DNA of 64,000 bases, taken from Haloarcula japonica DSM 6131. GTDB lineage: Archaea > Halobacteriota > Halobacteria > Halobacteriales > Haloarculaceae. Location of the stretch: NCBI RefSeq assembly GCF_000336635.1, contig NZ_AOLY01000008.1, positions 1 through 64,000 of the forward strand. Reading direction: 5' to 3'. The translations under genes and the position numbers were made by a program. The notes under the pieces were generated by a model that was given only the letters and a program-made list of their open reading frames with translations, ran no database searches and had not been told where the DNA came from. Below, in pieces: positions 43,790 through 52,372 of this stretch (its first letter is position 1; every line of letters starts with the position of its first letter).

Positions 43790-44185
43790 TCACTCCCGCG
43801 GCACGACCCGCATCGGGTAGTCAGATTGGCGCATGATGTCCTGCGCGACGCTGCCGAAGATGAGCCGGTCGGTCTGGCTGCGCTTGCGGACGCCGATGAC
43901 CAGTTCGTCGGCGTCGACCTCCGCAGCGATGTCGAAGATGTCCGTCGCCGGGCTGTTGCCCCGGATTATCTGGTAGGTTTCGACGGACACCTGATCGCCG
44001 AGCCGCTCCGAAACGACTTCCAGCGCGGCCTTCCCGTCGGCGACCGTCTCCGATGACGTGCTGTCGCCACCGCGCTGTGAGTTGACCGCGTAGACGCTGT
44101 CGTCCGGGTCGAGAACCGTCTCCAAGTACGAACACAGCGTTTCGCTGACTCTCTCGGAGTTCGTCGCGAGCACGAAGGTCTGCAT
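43790..44185 (-). CDS. Universal stress protein (UspA family)
   Basis: 131 residues, one Usp domain. It begins MQTFVLATNSERVSETLC and has the nucleotide-binding tail G-x-x-K-R...G-S-V in GVRKRSQTDRLIFGSVAQDIM, so ATP binding is likely. Such proteins help survival under stress, but the exact activity varies. A minus-strand ACTTATCATG (about 44206-44215) gives a leaderless-type start at 44185. It converges with psmB. Confidence 0.88.
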   Translation of the reverse strand: MQTFVLATNSERVSETLCSYLETVLDPDDSVYAVNSQRGGDSTSSETVADGKAALEVVSERLGDQVSVETYQIIRGNSPATDIFDIAAEVDADELVIGVRKRSQTDRLIFGSVAQDIMRQSDYPMRVVPRE

Positions 44186-44267
44186 ATGCGATGTTCCACA
44201 CCCATCATGATAAGTATGTGTCTTGTTACCACGATACTGTGTGTATTCAGCTTCTCATGGCAGTCGG

Positions 44268-44396
44268 CTACTCGGTCAAGACTAGCCAACAGACCGCGAG
44301 GAAAACGGTGAGGACGAGCAGTATCGACCCCCAGACCACCGCTCCGAAGGCCGTCGAACCGAGCGCAGCGAGGGTGATGACGGCCGGCGGGGTCAT
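44268..44396 (-). CDS. 42-residue single-helix membrane peptide, probable symporter accessory subunit
   Basis: ATG 44396 to TAG 44268-44270. The peptide is MTPPAVITLAAL followed by one long hydrophobic helix GAVVWGSILLVLTVFLAVCWLVL and a short acidic end. Its ATG overlaps the TGA of the SSS symporter by four bases (ATGA), so it is translated with it. Tiny one-helix partners encoded directly after SSS symporters are known in bacteria as symporter small accessory proteins; the assignment here rests on position and shape. It is the last gene of the TenA-symporter operon. Confidence 0.72.
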   Translation of the reverse strand: MTPPAVITLAALGSTAFGAVVWGSILLVLTVFLAVCWLVLTE

Positions 44397-45901
44397 CGCT
44401 CGGATCCCCCGTCGGCCACCGGCTCATCGAGCGCACGGACCTCCCGTCCGAGGCTGTCGAGGTCGGCGTCGGCCCCGCCCAGTAGCGTCGCCGCAACCGT
44501 GAGTGCAGCCGAGACGAGCGTCGCACCGGCGAAAGCGATTAGGAACGACGGGGCTGGCAGGGCGCTTCCGACGCCCGGCACCGCGGCGACGAGGCCGCGG
44601 AGCGACGGGAAGTAGACGAAGCCGACGACCAGGCCCGCGATGCCCGAGACCAACGCGCCCGGGCCGGTGAGCCGCTCGGTGTAGAGGCCGGCGAGGAACG
44701 GCACGAAGACGCCGGAGGCAAGCAGGTCGGCCGTCAGGAACAGCTGGAGGACGCTGTACCCCTGCGCGCCGATGAAGATCGCACCGAGGGCGACGGCGAC
44801 TGTCAGCCCGCGGCCCCCGAGCCAGAGGGTCCGCTGGTCTGGGTCATCGAGCAGTCGAGCGAGGTCCGCGGTGACGACGCTGGCGATGGCGTTGAACATT
44901 GTATCGGCGGAGCTCATGACCAGCAAGACGGCGAGGACGACCACAGCGAGGGTCACCCACTGAGGGAACGCCTCGGCGACCACGAGGAAGAAGGCGATGC
45001 TCGCGGAGCCGGATTCAGTGAGTCCCAGTCCCGTGGCGGCGATGCCGAACAAGCCGGACAGCAGGAGCATCGGCACGACGACGACGGCGGCAATGCCCAT
45101 GCCGCGGCGGAGCGCGCCCTCGCCATCGGCGGCGTACACCCGCTGCCAGACGCCCTGGTTCAGCATGTTCGCGCCCAGGAGGGCAAACGCCACGTACAGC
45201 CCGAACTCCAGGCCGGGACCGAACGTCGGGTCGAGCAGCGTCGGATCGGCCGACACCACCGTTGCGTGGAACTCGCTCGTCCCGCCCAGCGAGAGCAGCG
45301 CGCCGCCGAAACCGACGGCCAGGAGCGGCAGGATGACCAGCGTCTGGACGGTGTCGGTGACGATGCTGGCGAGCAGGCCACCGTAGGTCGTGTAGACCAG
45401 GACGAAGCCGCCGATGAGCAGCGAGGTCTGCCAGAGGGGCACGTCCGCGACGAGCGCGAGCGCGCTGGCGATGCCGGTCATCTCCGCGGCGAGGAAGATG
45501 AACATGTAGAACACCGAGACGAGCAGGACGAGCAGGTACATCCCCGAACCGAAGCGGGCGTAGGCGAACTCCGTCAGCGAGTGGCCCGCGGGCATCACCT
45601 CGCGGATGCGAGCGCCGACCGGAATAAAGAGGAGAAGCGGAATCGCGCTGCCGATGGCGTAGCCCAGCACGGCGGGGAGTCCGCCGAAGGCGGCCCCGGC
45701 CTCAGCCGGACTCAGTAGAATCCAGACGCCCATCATCGAGGCGATGACCGTCGCGGCGAGGGTCCCGCTTCCGGCCGAGTCACGGGCCGAGATGTAGGTC
45801 TCCACCGAGTCGATGCGGCCGCGCGCGGCGAAGAGACCGACGCCCGTGAACACCAGAACGGTCGCCGCGGTCAAGCCGAGAACGACAGCCGAGGAGACCA
45901 T
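44393..45901 (-). CDS. Sodium:solute symporter (SSS family), probable thiamine-precursor uptake
   Basis: 502 residues with about 13 membrane helices. SSS hallmarks are ETYISARDSAGSGTLAATVIASMMGVWILLSP near the start (sodium-site region), SLTEFAYARFGSGMY, and SSADTMFNAIASVVTADLARL in the second half. It imports an organic solute with Na+. Its ATG follows the stop of a TenA_E-type gene with no gap (TAGATG), and the operon opens with TenA, so thiamine, HMP or an amino-pyrimidine breakdown product is the inferred cargo. A small membrane peptide overlaps its 3' end. Confidence 0.9.
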   Translation of the reverse strand: MVSSAVVLGLTAATVLVFTGVGLFAARGRIDSVETYISARDSAGSGTLAATVIASMMGVWILLSPAEAGAAFGGLPAVLGYAIGSAIPLLLFIPVGARIREVMPAGHSLTEFAYARFGSGMYLLVLLVSVFYMFIFLAAEMTGIASALALVADVPLWQTSLLIGGFVLVYTTYGGLLASIVTDTVQTLVILPLLAVGFGGALLSLGGTSEFHATVVSADPTLLDPTFGPGLEFGLYVAFALLGANMLNQGVWQRVYAADGEGALRRGMGIAAVVVVPMLLLSGLFGIAATGLGLTESGSASIAFFLVVAEAFPQWVTLAVVVLAVLLVMSSADTMFNAIASVVTADLARLLDDPDQRTLWLGGRGLTVAVALGAIFIGAQGYSVLQLFLTADLLASGVFVPFLAGLYTERLTGPGALVSGIAGLVVGFVYFPSLRGLVAAVPGVGSALPAPSFLIAFAGATLVSAALTVAATLLGGADADLDSLGREVRALDEPVADGGSER

Positions 45902-46660
45902 CTACGGGCTCACCTCGTGGTCGGCCGTCTCCCCGTAGGCTGTCTCGAAGAACTGCCGTTCGAGCGCGACCGTGCGGTCGAACAGCGACGCCACCCTGGC
46001 CTCCCGACGGGGCGAAAGCGTCGGTCCGACGGCGTCGAGTTCGCGCCGTAGCCAGTCGACGAACGCGACGAAGGAGTCGACGGCGTGGAGATCGACCCAC
46101 TCGGCGAAGTAGAAGGGCAGTTCCATCCCGGTGCTGGGCGGGCCGTCGCTGTCCGGGTCACCGTGCGTTTCCGCGGCCGCCGTCGCCCAGGACTCGTATA
46201 TCCACTCGGCGGGAACGAGCACGGCGAGCGTCTCGGCGTAGCCGCCCTCGTGCGCGGCGCGACCGAGCAGGTCGATGAACGCCGCCGTCGCCGGCGTCGG
46301 CTCGGGGTCCTGCCAACGTGACTCCGAGACGCCGAGCGCGGTAACGGAGCGCTCGAAGTAGTCGTCTTCCTCGTCGGTCACGGTGTCGAGAAACTCGACG
46401 AGGCGACGCTTGGACGCCATATCTGGAGCCTGCCCGACCGCGTGGCCGAACGTCCCGACGAGTTCGTCGACGAAGGCGTAGTCCTGCACCAGATACGCGG
46501 CGAACGCGTCCTCGTCGAGCGTGCCGGCTCCGAGTTCCTCGACGAACCGGTGCTCGACAGCGGCGTCCCAGTCCGGTTGACTCCGCTCACGGAGCCAGTC
46601 GGTGAATCGGGGGTCGGTGACGCGGTCGGCGTAGGCTTCGTACGTCTCGGCCGCGGTCAT
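45902..46660 (-). CDS. TenA_E-type (Cys-less) thiaminase II family protein
   Basis: 252 residues from ATG 46660. It has the helical TenA/PQQC fold: FTDWLRERSQPDWDAAVEHRFVEELGAGTLDEDAFAAYLVQDYAFVDELV, then LVPAEWIYESWA where classical TenA has P-C-M, so the catalytic Cys is absent, and a C-terminal ERQFFETAY. TenA_E proteins in plants and bacteria act on formylamino- and amino-HMP, thiamine breakdown products. A loop insert GDPDSDGPPSTG is haloarchaeal in style. It overlaps tenA by ATGA and abuts the symporter gene. A longer in-frame reading upstream is not a gene. Confidence 0.87.
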   Translation of the reverse strand: MTAAETYEAYADRVTDPRFTDWLRERSQPDWDAAVEHRFVEELGAGTLDEDAFAAYLVQDYAFVDELVGTFGHAVGQAPDMASKRRLVEFLDTVTDEEDDYFERSVTALGVSESRWQDPEPTPATAAFIDLLGRAAHEGGYAETLAVLVPAEWIYESWATAAAETHGDPDSDGPPSTGMELPFYFAEWVDLHAVDSFVAFVDWLRRELDAVGPTLSPRREARVASLFDRTVALERQFFETAYGETADHEVSP

Positions 46661-47316
46661 AGCTCCCATCCCTCCCGCGTGTAGGCCATTTCCCAGAACC
46701 GGTGCTCCAGTTTCGCGCTCGTCAGGAACGCGTCCTCCATCACGTCGTGCTGGCCGGGATACCGCTCCCCACAGCGGTCGACGTACGCCCGACACCAGCC
46801 CGTCGCCTCCCGGAAGTCCTCGCCCGTGTACATCTCGATGAACGGCGTGTATCGGTGTTCGCCGTCGGCCAGGTCCGCCATGTGCTCCGCGACATCGAGA
46901 TAGCCCTGCATACAGGGGTACAGCGCCGCGACGATCTCTGCTTCGTGGCCCTCGTAGGCCGTCCGGACGAGGAAGTTCGTGTACGCCAGGCAGGTCGGGG
47001 CCTTCTCGGTTGACTCCAATTCCCGTTCCGAGATCCCGTAGTCCGCTGCGAACTCCCGGTGGAGGTCCATCTCGGTGTCGAGCACCTGATGGCCGACGCC
47101 CAGCAGGTGCGTCATCGTCGACTCCTCGCGGGCCGTCGCGCCGGCAAGCGCGAACAGTCGCGCGTAGTCCTGCAGGTACCGGTAGTCCTGTGTCACCCAG
47201 TGCTTGAATGCCGCCTCGTCGAGCGTCCCGTCGGCCAATTCCCGGACGAACGGGTGGTCTTTCTGTGCGTCCCAGATGTCCTCGCCGATGTCGAGCAGGT
47301 GGTCGCTGAACGCCAT
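46657..47316 (-). CDS. tenA: TenA, aminopyrimidine aminohydrolase / thiaminase II (Cys type)
   Basis: 219 residues from ATG 47316. FKHWVTQDYRYLQDYARLFALA holds the substrate-binding Asp, LYPCMQGYLDVAEHM the catalytic Cys (about residue 135), and KLEHRFWEMAYTREGW the C-terminal catalytic Glu. It hydrolyses amino-HMP to HMP for thiamine salvage and can cleave thiamine. It is the first gene of the tenA / TenA_E / symporter / small peptide operon. A minus-strand ATATAATACC (about 47342-47351) supports a leaderless start at 47316. Confidence 0.93.
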   Translation of the reverse strand: MAFSDHLLDIGEDIWDAQKDHPFVRELADGTLDEAAFKHWVTQDYRYLQDYARLFALAGATAREESTMTHLLGVGHQVLDTEMDLHREFAADYGISERELESTEKAPTCLAYTNFLVRTAYEGHEAEIVAALYPCMQGYLDVAEHMADLADGEHRYTPFIEMYTGEDFREATGWCRAYVDRCGERYPGQHDVMEDAFLTSAKLEHRFWEMAYTREGWEL

Positions 47317-47359
47317 TGGTAGTCGACACAACAGACTCCGAGGTATTATATTCTGCTAA

Positions 47360-47374
47360 TACAACTTGGTTGTA
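47360..47374. promoter_or_regulatory. Candidate operator TACAAC-TTG-GTTGTA upstream of tenA
   Basis: A perfect inverted repeat with 6-bp arms and 3-bp spacer lies 10-20 nt upstream of the tenA TATA element, in the 116-nt region shared with the divergent HTH-ThiN gene. It sits where an activator or repressor of the tenA operon would bind. A second palindrome, CGAGAT-A-ATCTCG (47385-47397), lies closer to the regulator gene. Confidence 0.6.
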
Positions 47375-47432
47375 ATTCGGGAAACGAGATAATCTCGGCC
47401 GGCAGGGTACTTGAGGCTGGGGCGTTTCACTC

Positions 47433-48362
47433 ATGGCAATGACACTGCAGTTGCCGAGCGAGATCGTGGTCGAGCGGTTCCTCCCGACGGCCCGGGCGAT
47501 GCTCGCCACGGAACTCGACGAGAAGGGGTGGACCCAGCAGGAAATCGCCGACCAGCTCGGCGTGACACAGGCCGCAGTGAGCAAATACGGCAGCGGCTCG
47601 GTCACCATCGAGGAGCGGTTCCACGAGGACGCCCGAATGCAACAGACCATCGAACGGATCGCCGACGGGCTAGCCGCAGGCGAGATGGACGAGTTCGCGG
47701 TGCTGGGCGAACTGCTCGCTCTGGTACGGGAGTTCGAGGACCGGGGCCCCATCTGTGCGGTCCACGAGGAAGAGATGCCGGCGCTACAGGGGATGGGCTG
47801 TGACCTCTGTGTCCGAGGGACAGACACCGCAGTCCAGGCGGAACGGGCTGTGCTGTCTTCGGTCCGGCGAGCCACGCGACTGCTGGCGGACAGCGCTGTC
47901 ATCGTCGACGCCATCCCGAACGTGGGGATGAACGTCGGTATGGCGCTGCCGGACGCTGAAGACGCACTCGACGTGGCGGCAGTCCCTGGTCGGATTCACG
48001 ACCTGCGAGGGCGGGTCAACGTCCCATCGAACCCCGAGTTCGGCGCGTCAGAACACGTCGCAGGGACGATACTGGCCGCGATGGCGGTCGACCCCTCGCT
48101 CCGAGCGGCGCTCAATCTGACGAGCGATGAAGCGTTCCTTGACGCCGCCCAGGAACGGGGTATCGAGCCGCTGGAGTTCGACGCCGGCTACGAGGACCGG
48201 GACGAGCGGCTCGAAGCGACGTTCCGCGAACGCGGCGACGTCCCTCGTGTCATCTACCACAGCGGCGCGTTCGGCATCGAACCGATAACCTACGTCTTCG
48301 GCGAGTCCGCGGTCGAGGCGGCCGAACTTGCAGTCGAACTCCTCGACGCGGCCGACACCTAA
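47433..48362 (+). CDS. HTH-ThiN domain regulator (ThiR-like), second copy, with CxxH/CxxC site
   Basis: 309 residues. Helix-turn-helix at about 25-60 (LDEKGWTQQEIADQLGVTQAAVSKYGSG), a linker with Cys108-x2-His111 and Cys123-x2-Cys126 (ICAVH, GCDLC) that could bind zinc, and a ThiN domain (about 145-309; IPNVGMNVGMALPDAEDALDVAAVPGR, NPEFGASEHVAGTILA, HSGAFGIEPITYVFG). It is divergent from the tenA operon and is the prime candidate for its thiamine-phosphate-responsive control. The paralogue at 40219 lacks the four metal-type residues. ATG 47439 is a possible alternative start. Confidence 0.88.
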   Translation: MAMTLQLPSEIVVERFLPTARAMLATELDEKGWTQQEIADQLGVTQAAVSKYGSGSVTIEERFHEDARMQQTIERIADGLAAGEMDEFAVLGELLALVREFEDRGPICAVHEEEMPALQGMGCDLCVRGTDTAVQAERAVLSSVRRATRLLADSAVIVDAIPNVGMNVGMALPDAEDALDVAAVPGRIHDLRGRVNVPSNPEFGASEHVAGTILAAMAVDPSLRAALNLTSDEAFLDAAQERGIEPLEFDAGYEDRDERLEATFRERGDVPRVIYHSGAFGIEPITYVFGESAVEAAELAVELLDAADT

Positions 48363-48383
48363 CCGCCTTGGCCGCCGAAACAG

Positions 48384-49355
48384 TCAGAACCAGCCGGTCT
48401 CGGGGTCGATGGGGTTCTCGGGGTCCTCGCCGCGCAGCACCCGGACGACGTCTTCGGCCACGGTCCGTGTCAGTTCAACCCGGGACTCCTCTGAGTACCA
48501 CGCGACGTGGGGGCTACAGACCACGCTGTCGAGGTCGTGCAGCGACGACGCTCCGGGTGGCTCCGATTCGCGTACGTCCAGTCCGGCCCCGCCGAGGTCA
48601 CCGCTGACGAGCGCGTCGTACAGCGCCGTCTCGTCGACGAGCCCGCCCCTGGCCGTGTTCACGAGCAGCGCGTCGTCCCGCATCCGGTCGAGCGCGTTCG
48701 CGTCGATCAGCCCTCTCGTCTCGTCGGTCAGCGGTGCGTGCAACGAGACGACGTCCGAATCTGTCAGCAGCGTCTCGAACGTGACCGACTCGACGCCGAG
48801 GTCGCCCATCGGGTACTCGGGAACGTAGGGGTCATAGGCGATGACGTCGACGTCGAACCCCCGGAGCTTCGCGGCGAACCGCCTGGCGAGCTTGCCGAAG
48901 GCGACAAGGCCGACGGTGCTGCCGGCGAGGCGATGTAGCGGCTGCCCGGTAGACCACTCCCACTCGCCGCTTTTCACCGACCGGTCGAACATCGGTATCT
49001 TCCGCAGACAGGCGAGCATGAGCGCGAACGCGTGCGTCGACACTTCTTCGACGGAATAGTCGGGGACGTTGACCACCGTCACGCCGGCGTCGACCGCCGC
49101 CCGCACGTCGATGTTGTCTACGCCGATGCCAGCCCGGCCCACCACTTTGAGCGAGTCGGCGGCGTCAATGACCTCGGCCGTAACCTGCGTGCCGGCGTCG
49201 ACGATTAACGCGTCCGCGCCCTTCACTGCGCGTGCGACGGCCGACGGTTCTTTCGCCCCTGTCGTTTCGACGGTCGCGTCAACCGCGTCCAGCACCGCCG
49301 CCCGTGTCTCCCCATCCATCACTTTAGTATCAGAGACAACAATTTTGTATGACAT
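48384..49355 (-). CDS. D-2-hydroxyacid dehydrogenase (CtBP-like)
   Basis: 323 residues. The catalytic domain (VVGRAGIGVDNIDVRAAVDAG) is followed by the NAD-binding domain (TVGLVAFGKLARRFAAKLRGFDVDVIAYDPY), where the usual GxGxxG is AxGxxA, as in CtBP-like members. Catalytic Arg (LVNTARGGLVDE), Glu region and His (VVCSPHVAWYSEES) are present. It should reduce a 2-keto acid or oxidise a 2-hydroxy acid with NAD(P)H; substrate is unknown. A TTTTATTTTAGG (about 49376-49387, minus strand) lies 26 nt before the ATG. It converges with the HTH-ThiN gene. Confidence 0.9.
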   Translation of the reverse strand: MSYKIVVSDTKVMDGETRAAVLDAVDATVETTGAKEPSAVARAVKGADALIVDAGTQVTAEVIDAADSLKVVGRAGIGVDNIDVRAAVDAGVTVVNVPDYSVEEVSTHAFALMLACLRKIPMFDRSVKSGEWEWSTGQPLHRLAGSTVGLVAFGKLARRFAAKLRGFDVDVIAYDPYVPEYPMGDLGVESVTFETLLTDSDVVSLHAPLTDETRGLIDANALDRMRDDALLVNTARGGLVDETALYDALVSGDLGGAGLDVRESEPPGASSLHDLDSVVCSPHVAWYSEESRVELTRTVAEDVVRVLRGEDPENPIDPETGWF

Positions 49356-49514
49356 ACTCTGGCTTGCTTCGGGCCTAAAATAAAATCATCTGTCAGGATC
49401 AGTCCGGTCGTCGGAATCGCGGCACAGGACTGTGGCTGCACAGCGGTGACTAGCGAAGAACTGACAGAATAGCAGCAAACTTTTATGATAAATTCGCGAG
49501 GAGGTGGCAACAGT

Positions 49515-50924
49515 ATGTCGGCTAGTAACACAGGTGAAACTTCCCTCGAACGCATCGGCTATCGACTCTCCGCGTGGGTGGAACGGTGGATGCCCAGCCC
49601 GTTCCTGTTCGCGCTCATCCTCAGCTACGTCGTGTTCTTGGCCGGCGTCGGCCTCACCGGGTCCGGCCCCGTCGAGATGGTGCAGTTCTGGTACGACGGC
49701 TTCTGGGCGTTTCTGACGTTCTCGATGCAGATGGTCCTCATCCTGATGACGGGCTTCGTCGTGGCGTACCACCCGCGTGTCAACGCCGGCATCCGCCGGC
49801 TGACGCAACTCCCCAGCACCGGGAAACAGGCGGTCGTCCTCGTCGGCCTGTTGACGATGCTGCTTGGCTGGATCCACTGGGGGCTGAGCCTCATCCTCGG
49901 CGCTATCTTCGCCCGAGAGATGGGCAAGACAGCCCACGAAAACGACATCGACGTCCACTACCCGGTCCTCTGTGTCGCCGGCTACCTCGGCCTCGGGCTC
50001 ACCTGGCACTGGGGGCTATCCGGGTCCGCGCCGCTGCTCCTTGCGACGGAGGGCAACGAGTTCATCCAGCAGGGCGTCATTGACGTCGTCGTCTCCGCCT
50101 CCGAGACCATCTTCCATCCCTACGGCCTCATCCTGACGGGGCTGTCGATAGCCTACGCCCTCGTCGTCCTGTACGTCATCACGCCGACCGGCGACCAGGC
50201 ACGGGGTATCACGCATTACATCCCCGAAAACGACCTGTTCGAGTCCGCGAGTGACGGCGGTACGGAGACGACCGCCGATCAGTCCCGGCAGCAGGTCCCG
50301 GCGGAACGCATCAACCACAGCCGTTTGCTGGGCGGGATTATCGGCCTGACCGGTATCGCGATGGTCGTCGCCCAGTTCGTCCAGTCCGGTATCGACGCGC
50401 TCGGGCTGAACATCGTCAATTTCGGCTTCCTGACGATTGGGATCTTCATCTACATGGACCCACAGACATACCGGGAGAAGTTCGGCGAGGCGGCGACCGC
50501 CGCGGCGGGCATCGTGTTGCTGTTCCCCTTCTTCGCCGGCATTCAGGGGATGATGGCGTCCTCCGGGCTGGCGCAGTTGATGGCGGGCGGGCTCATTTCG
50601 CTGTCCACGCCCCAGACGTTCCCGGTCATCGCCTGGCTCGCCGGCGCGACGGTCAACATCTTCGCTCCCTCCGGCGGCGGCGAGTGGATCATCCTCGGGC
50701 CGCCGATTCTCGAAGCCGCACAGAACCTCGGGGTCCCGGTCGGCCAGGCGACGATGGCCTACGCCGTCGGCGACGCCCACACGAACCTCCTCAATCCCTT
50801 CTGGGCGCTCCCGCTGCTAGCTATCACCCGCATCAAGGCCCGGGAGATGTTCGGCTACGCCATCGCGATGTTGCTCGCGCTCACGCCGTTCCTGGCTGTC
50901 GTCCTGTTCGTCCTGCCGTACTAA
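49515..50924 (+). CDS. atoE: AtoE-type short-chain fatty acid transporter
   Basis: 469 residues with about 11-12 membrane helices. SAWVERWMPSPFLFALILSYVVFL at the start, GLLTMLLGWIHWGLSLILGAIFAREMG and NIFAPSGGGEWIILGPPILEAA in the C-half are AtoE/TIGR00366 signatures. It probably takes up short-chain fatty acids such as butyrate or related acids. ATG 49515 is preceded by GGAGGTGG at 49500-49507, and TTTTATGAT at about 49480-49488 is the likely TATA. An in-frame ATG at 49485 would lie inside the TATA. The MFS gene follows on the same strand. Confidence 0.9.
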   Translation: MSASNTGETSLERIGYRLSAWVERWMPSPFLFALILSYVVFLAGVGLTGSGPVEMVQFWYDGFWAFLTFSMQMVLILMTGFVVAYHPRVNAGIRRLTQLPSTGKQAVVLVGLLTMLLGWIHWGLSLILGAIFAREMGKTAHENDIDVHYPVLCVAGYLGLGLTWHWGLSGSAPLLLATEGNEFIQQGVIDVVVSASETIFHPYGLILTGLSIAYALVVLYVITPTGDQARGITHYIPENDLFESASDGGTETTADQSRQQVPAERINHSRLLGGIIGLTGIAMVVAQFVQSGIDALGLNIVNFGFLTIGIFIYMDPQTYREKFGEAATAAAGIVLLFPFFAGIQGMMASSGLAQLMAGGLISLSTPQTFPVIAWLAGATVNIFAPSGGGEWIILGPPILEAAQNLGVPVGQATMAYAVGDAHTNLLNPFWALPLLAITRIKAREMFGYAIAMLLALTPFLAVVLFVLPY

Positions 50925-51002
50925 GCAGGGCCACAGTCCCGGAGAACCGACTGATTGCCCCTTCTTCGAGCATTAAGTTGCTGGGAGAACAGCGATCCGA
51001 CA

Positions 51003-52352
51003 ATGGCAACGGAGACGGGAGCCGAGGAGGACGTGGACCTGCTCGACTCCTTCCGGCAGTTCTTCGCGCTGGAGCGGGACGTGCTCGTGCTCTCGCTGTC
51101 CATGCTGGCGTTCAGCCTCGCGTTCCAGATGACCAGCCGGTACGTTCCCGAGTACATGCGTATTCTGGGGGCCAGTGCCGGCGTCATCGGCCTGTACGGC
51201 AGCGTCGGGAATCTCATCAGCGCGGTGTACCCCTACCCCGGCGGCGCGGTGTCGGACCGCATCGGATCACGGCTGGCGCTGACCGCGTTCGCCACGCTTG
51301 CGACGGTTGGCTTCGGCATCTGGTATCTCGCGTCGGTCGTCGGCGACATCGCGCTCGGCGCAGTGACGCTGCCGGCCTGGACGCTCGTGTTCGTCGGCCT
51401 CTTTCTCGCACAGGCCTGGAAGTCCTTCGGACTGGGCGCGACCTTCGCCATCGTCAAGCAGAGCGTCCCGCCGGGGCGGCTGGCGATGGGGTTCGCCAGT
51501 ACGGAGGTGTTCCGCCGCATCGGCTTCCTGCTCGGGCCGCTTGCAGCCGCGGCGCTGCTCGCGACGACCGCGACGTTCGTCGACGGCTTCCAGCGCGTGC
51601 TGCTGGTCGCGCTGGCCTGTGGTGTCGTCGCAACAGTCGCCCAACACGTCCTCTACGACGCCAGCGAGGACACACTCGGGAAATCCTTCGAGGGCATCGA
51701 CCAGATACTCGCTGACCTGCGGACGATGCCGGCGACGCTCCGCCCGCTCTTGGTCGCTGATACGTTCGTCCGCTTCGCCAACGGCATGGTGTACGTCTTC
51801 TTCGTCATCGTCGTCACGGAGTTCCTCTCCGTGGGGTTCACCGGCTTCGGCGTGCAACTTCGCCCCGACGCCTTCTTCGGCATCCTACTGGGTGTCGAGA
51901 TGGTCGTCGCCATCGTCTCGATGGCTCCCGTCGCAAAGCTCACCGAGTGGGCCGGCCTCAAGCCCGCCGTCGCGCTGGGCTTCCTCGTCTACGCCGTCTT
52001 TCCGCTCCTGCTCATCTTCGCCCCGGGCGACCAGTGGGTGCTGGTGCTGCTGTTCGCGTTCTCCGGGCTGCGGTTCGCCGGTCTGCCGGCCCACAAGGCG
52101 CTCATCGTCGGCCCGGCGGAACAGGACGCCGGCGGCCGTGTCACCGGGACCTACTACCTGATCCGGAACACGCTGGTCATCCCCAGCGCCGCCTTCGGCG
52201 GCTGGCTCTACGGTAGCGAGTGGGCGGTGGCGGTCGGCGACATCGTCATACAGACCGGCCCGGAACTCGCCTTCGGCGTCGCCACCGTCGTCGGGCTGGT
52301 CGGCGTCGCCTACTTCGCCGTCTTCGGTCGAGAGTTCGAGGCCTACGAATAA
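51003..52352 (+). CDS. MFS transporter
   Basis: 449 residues and 12 predicted membrane helices in two halves. The loop 2-3 MFS motif is visible as GGAVSDRIGSRLAL (about residue 80), and the second-half equivalent is weak. The N-terminal 30 residues are acidic and cytosolic. The cargo is unknown; there is no drug-efflux or sugar signature. CATTAAGTT (about 50971-50979) is 28 nt before the ATG, so a leaderless mRNA separate from atoE is likely. Confidence 0.88.
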   Translation: MATETGAEEDVDLLDSFRQFFALERDVLVLSLSMLAFSLAFQMTSRYVPEYMRILGASAGVIGLYGSVGNLISAVYPYPGGAVSDRIGSRLALTAFATLATVGFGIWYLASVVGDIALGAVTLPAWTLVFVGLFLAQAWKSFGLGATFAIVKQSVPPGRLAMGFASTEVFRRIGFLLGPLAAAALLATTATFVDGFQRVLLVALACGVVATVAQHVLYDASEDTLGKSFEGIDQILADLRTMPATLRPLLVADTFVRFANGMVYVFFVIVVTEFLSVGFTGFGVQLRPDAFFGILLGVEMVVAIVSMAPVAKLTEWAGLKPAVALGFLVYAVFPLLLIFAPGDQWVLVLLFAFSGLRFAGLPAHKALIVGPAEQDAGGRVTGTYYLIRNTLVIPSAAFGGWLYGSEWAVAVGDIVIQTGPELAFGVATVVGLVGVAYFAVFGREFEAYE

Positions 52353-52372
52353 GGTCGCCGCGCTGTGCCTAC

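Noticed and set aside
46661-47914. N-terminal extension joining the TenA_E frame across tenA and the intergenic region
   Set aside because: The extension overlaps the real tenA gene and the divergent promoters in a different frame; ATG 46660 overlaps the tenA stop as ATGA and matches the family start.
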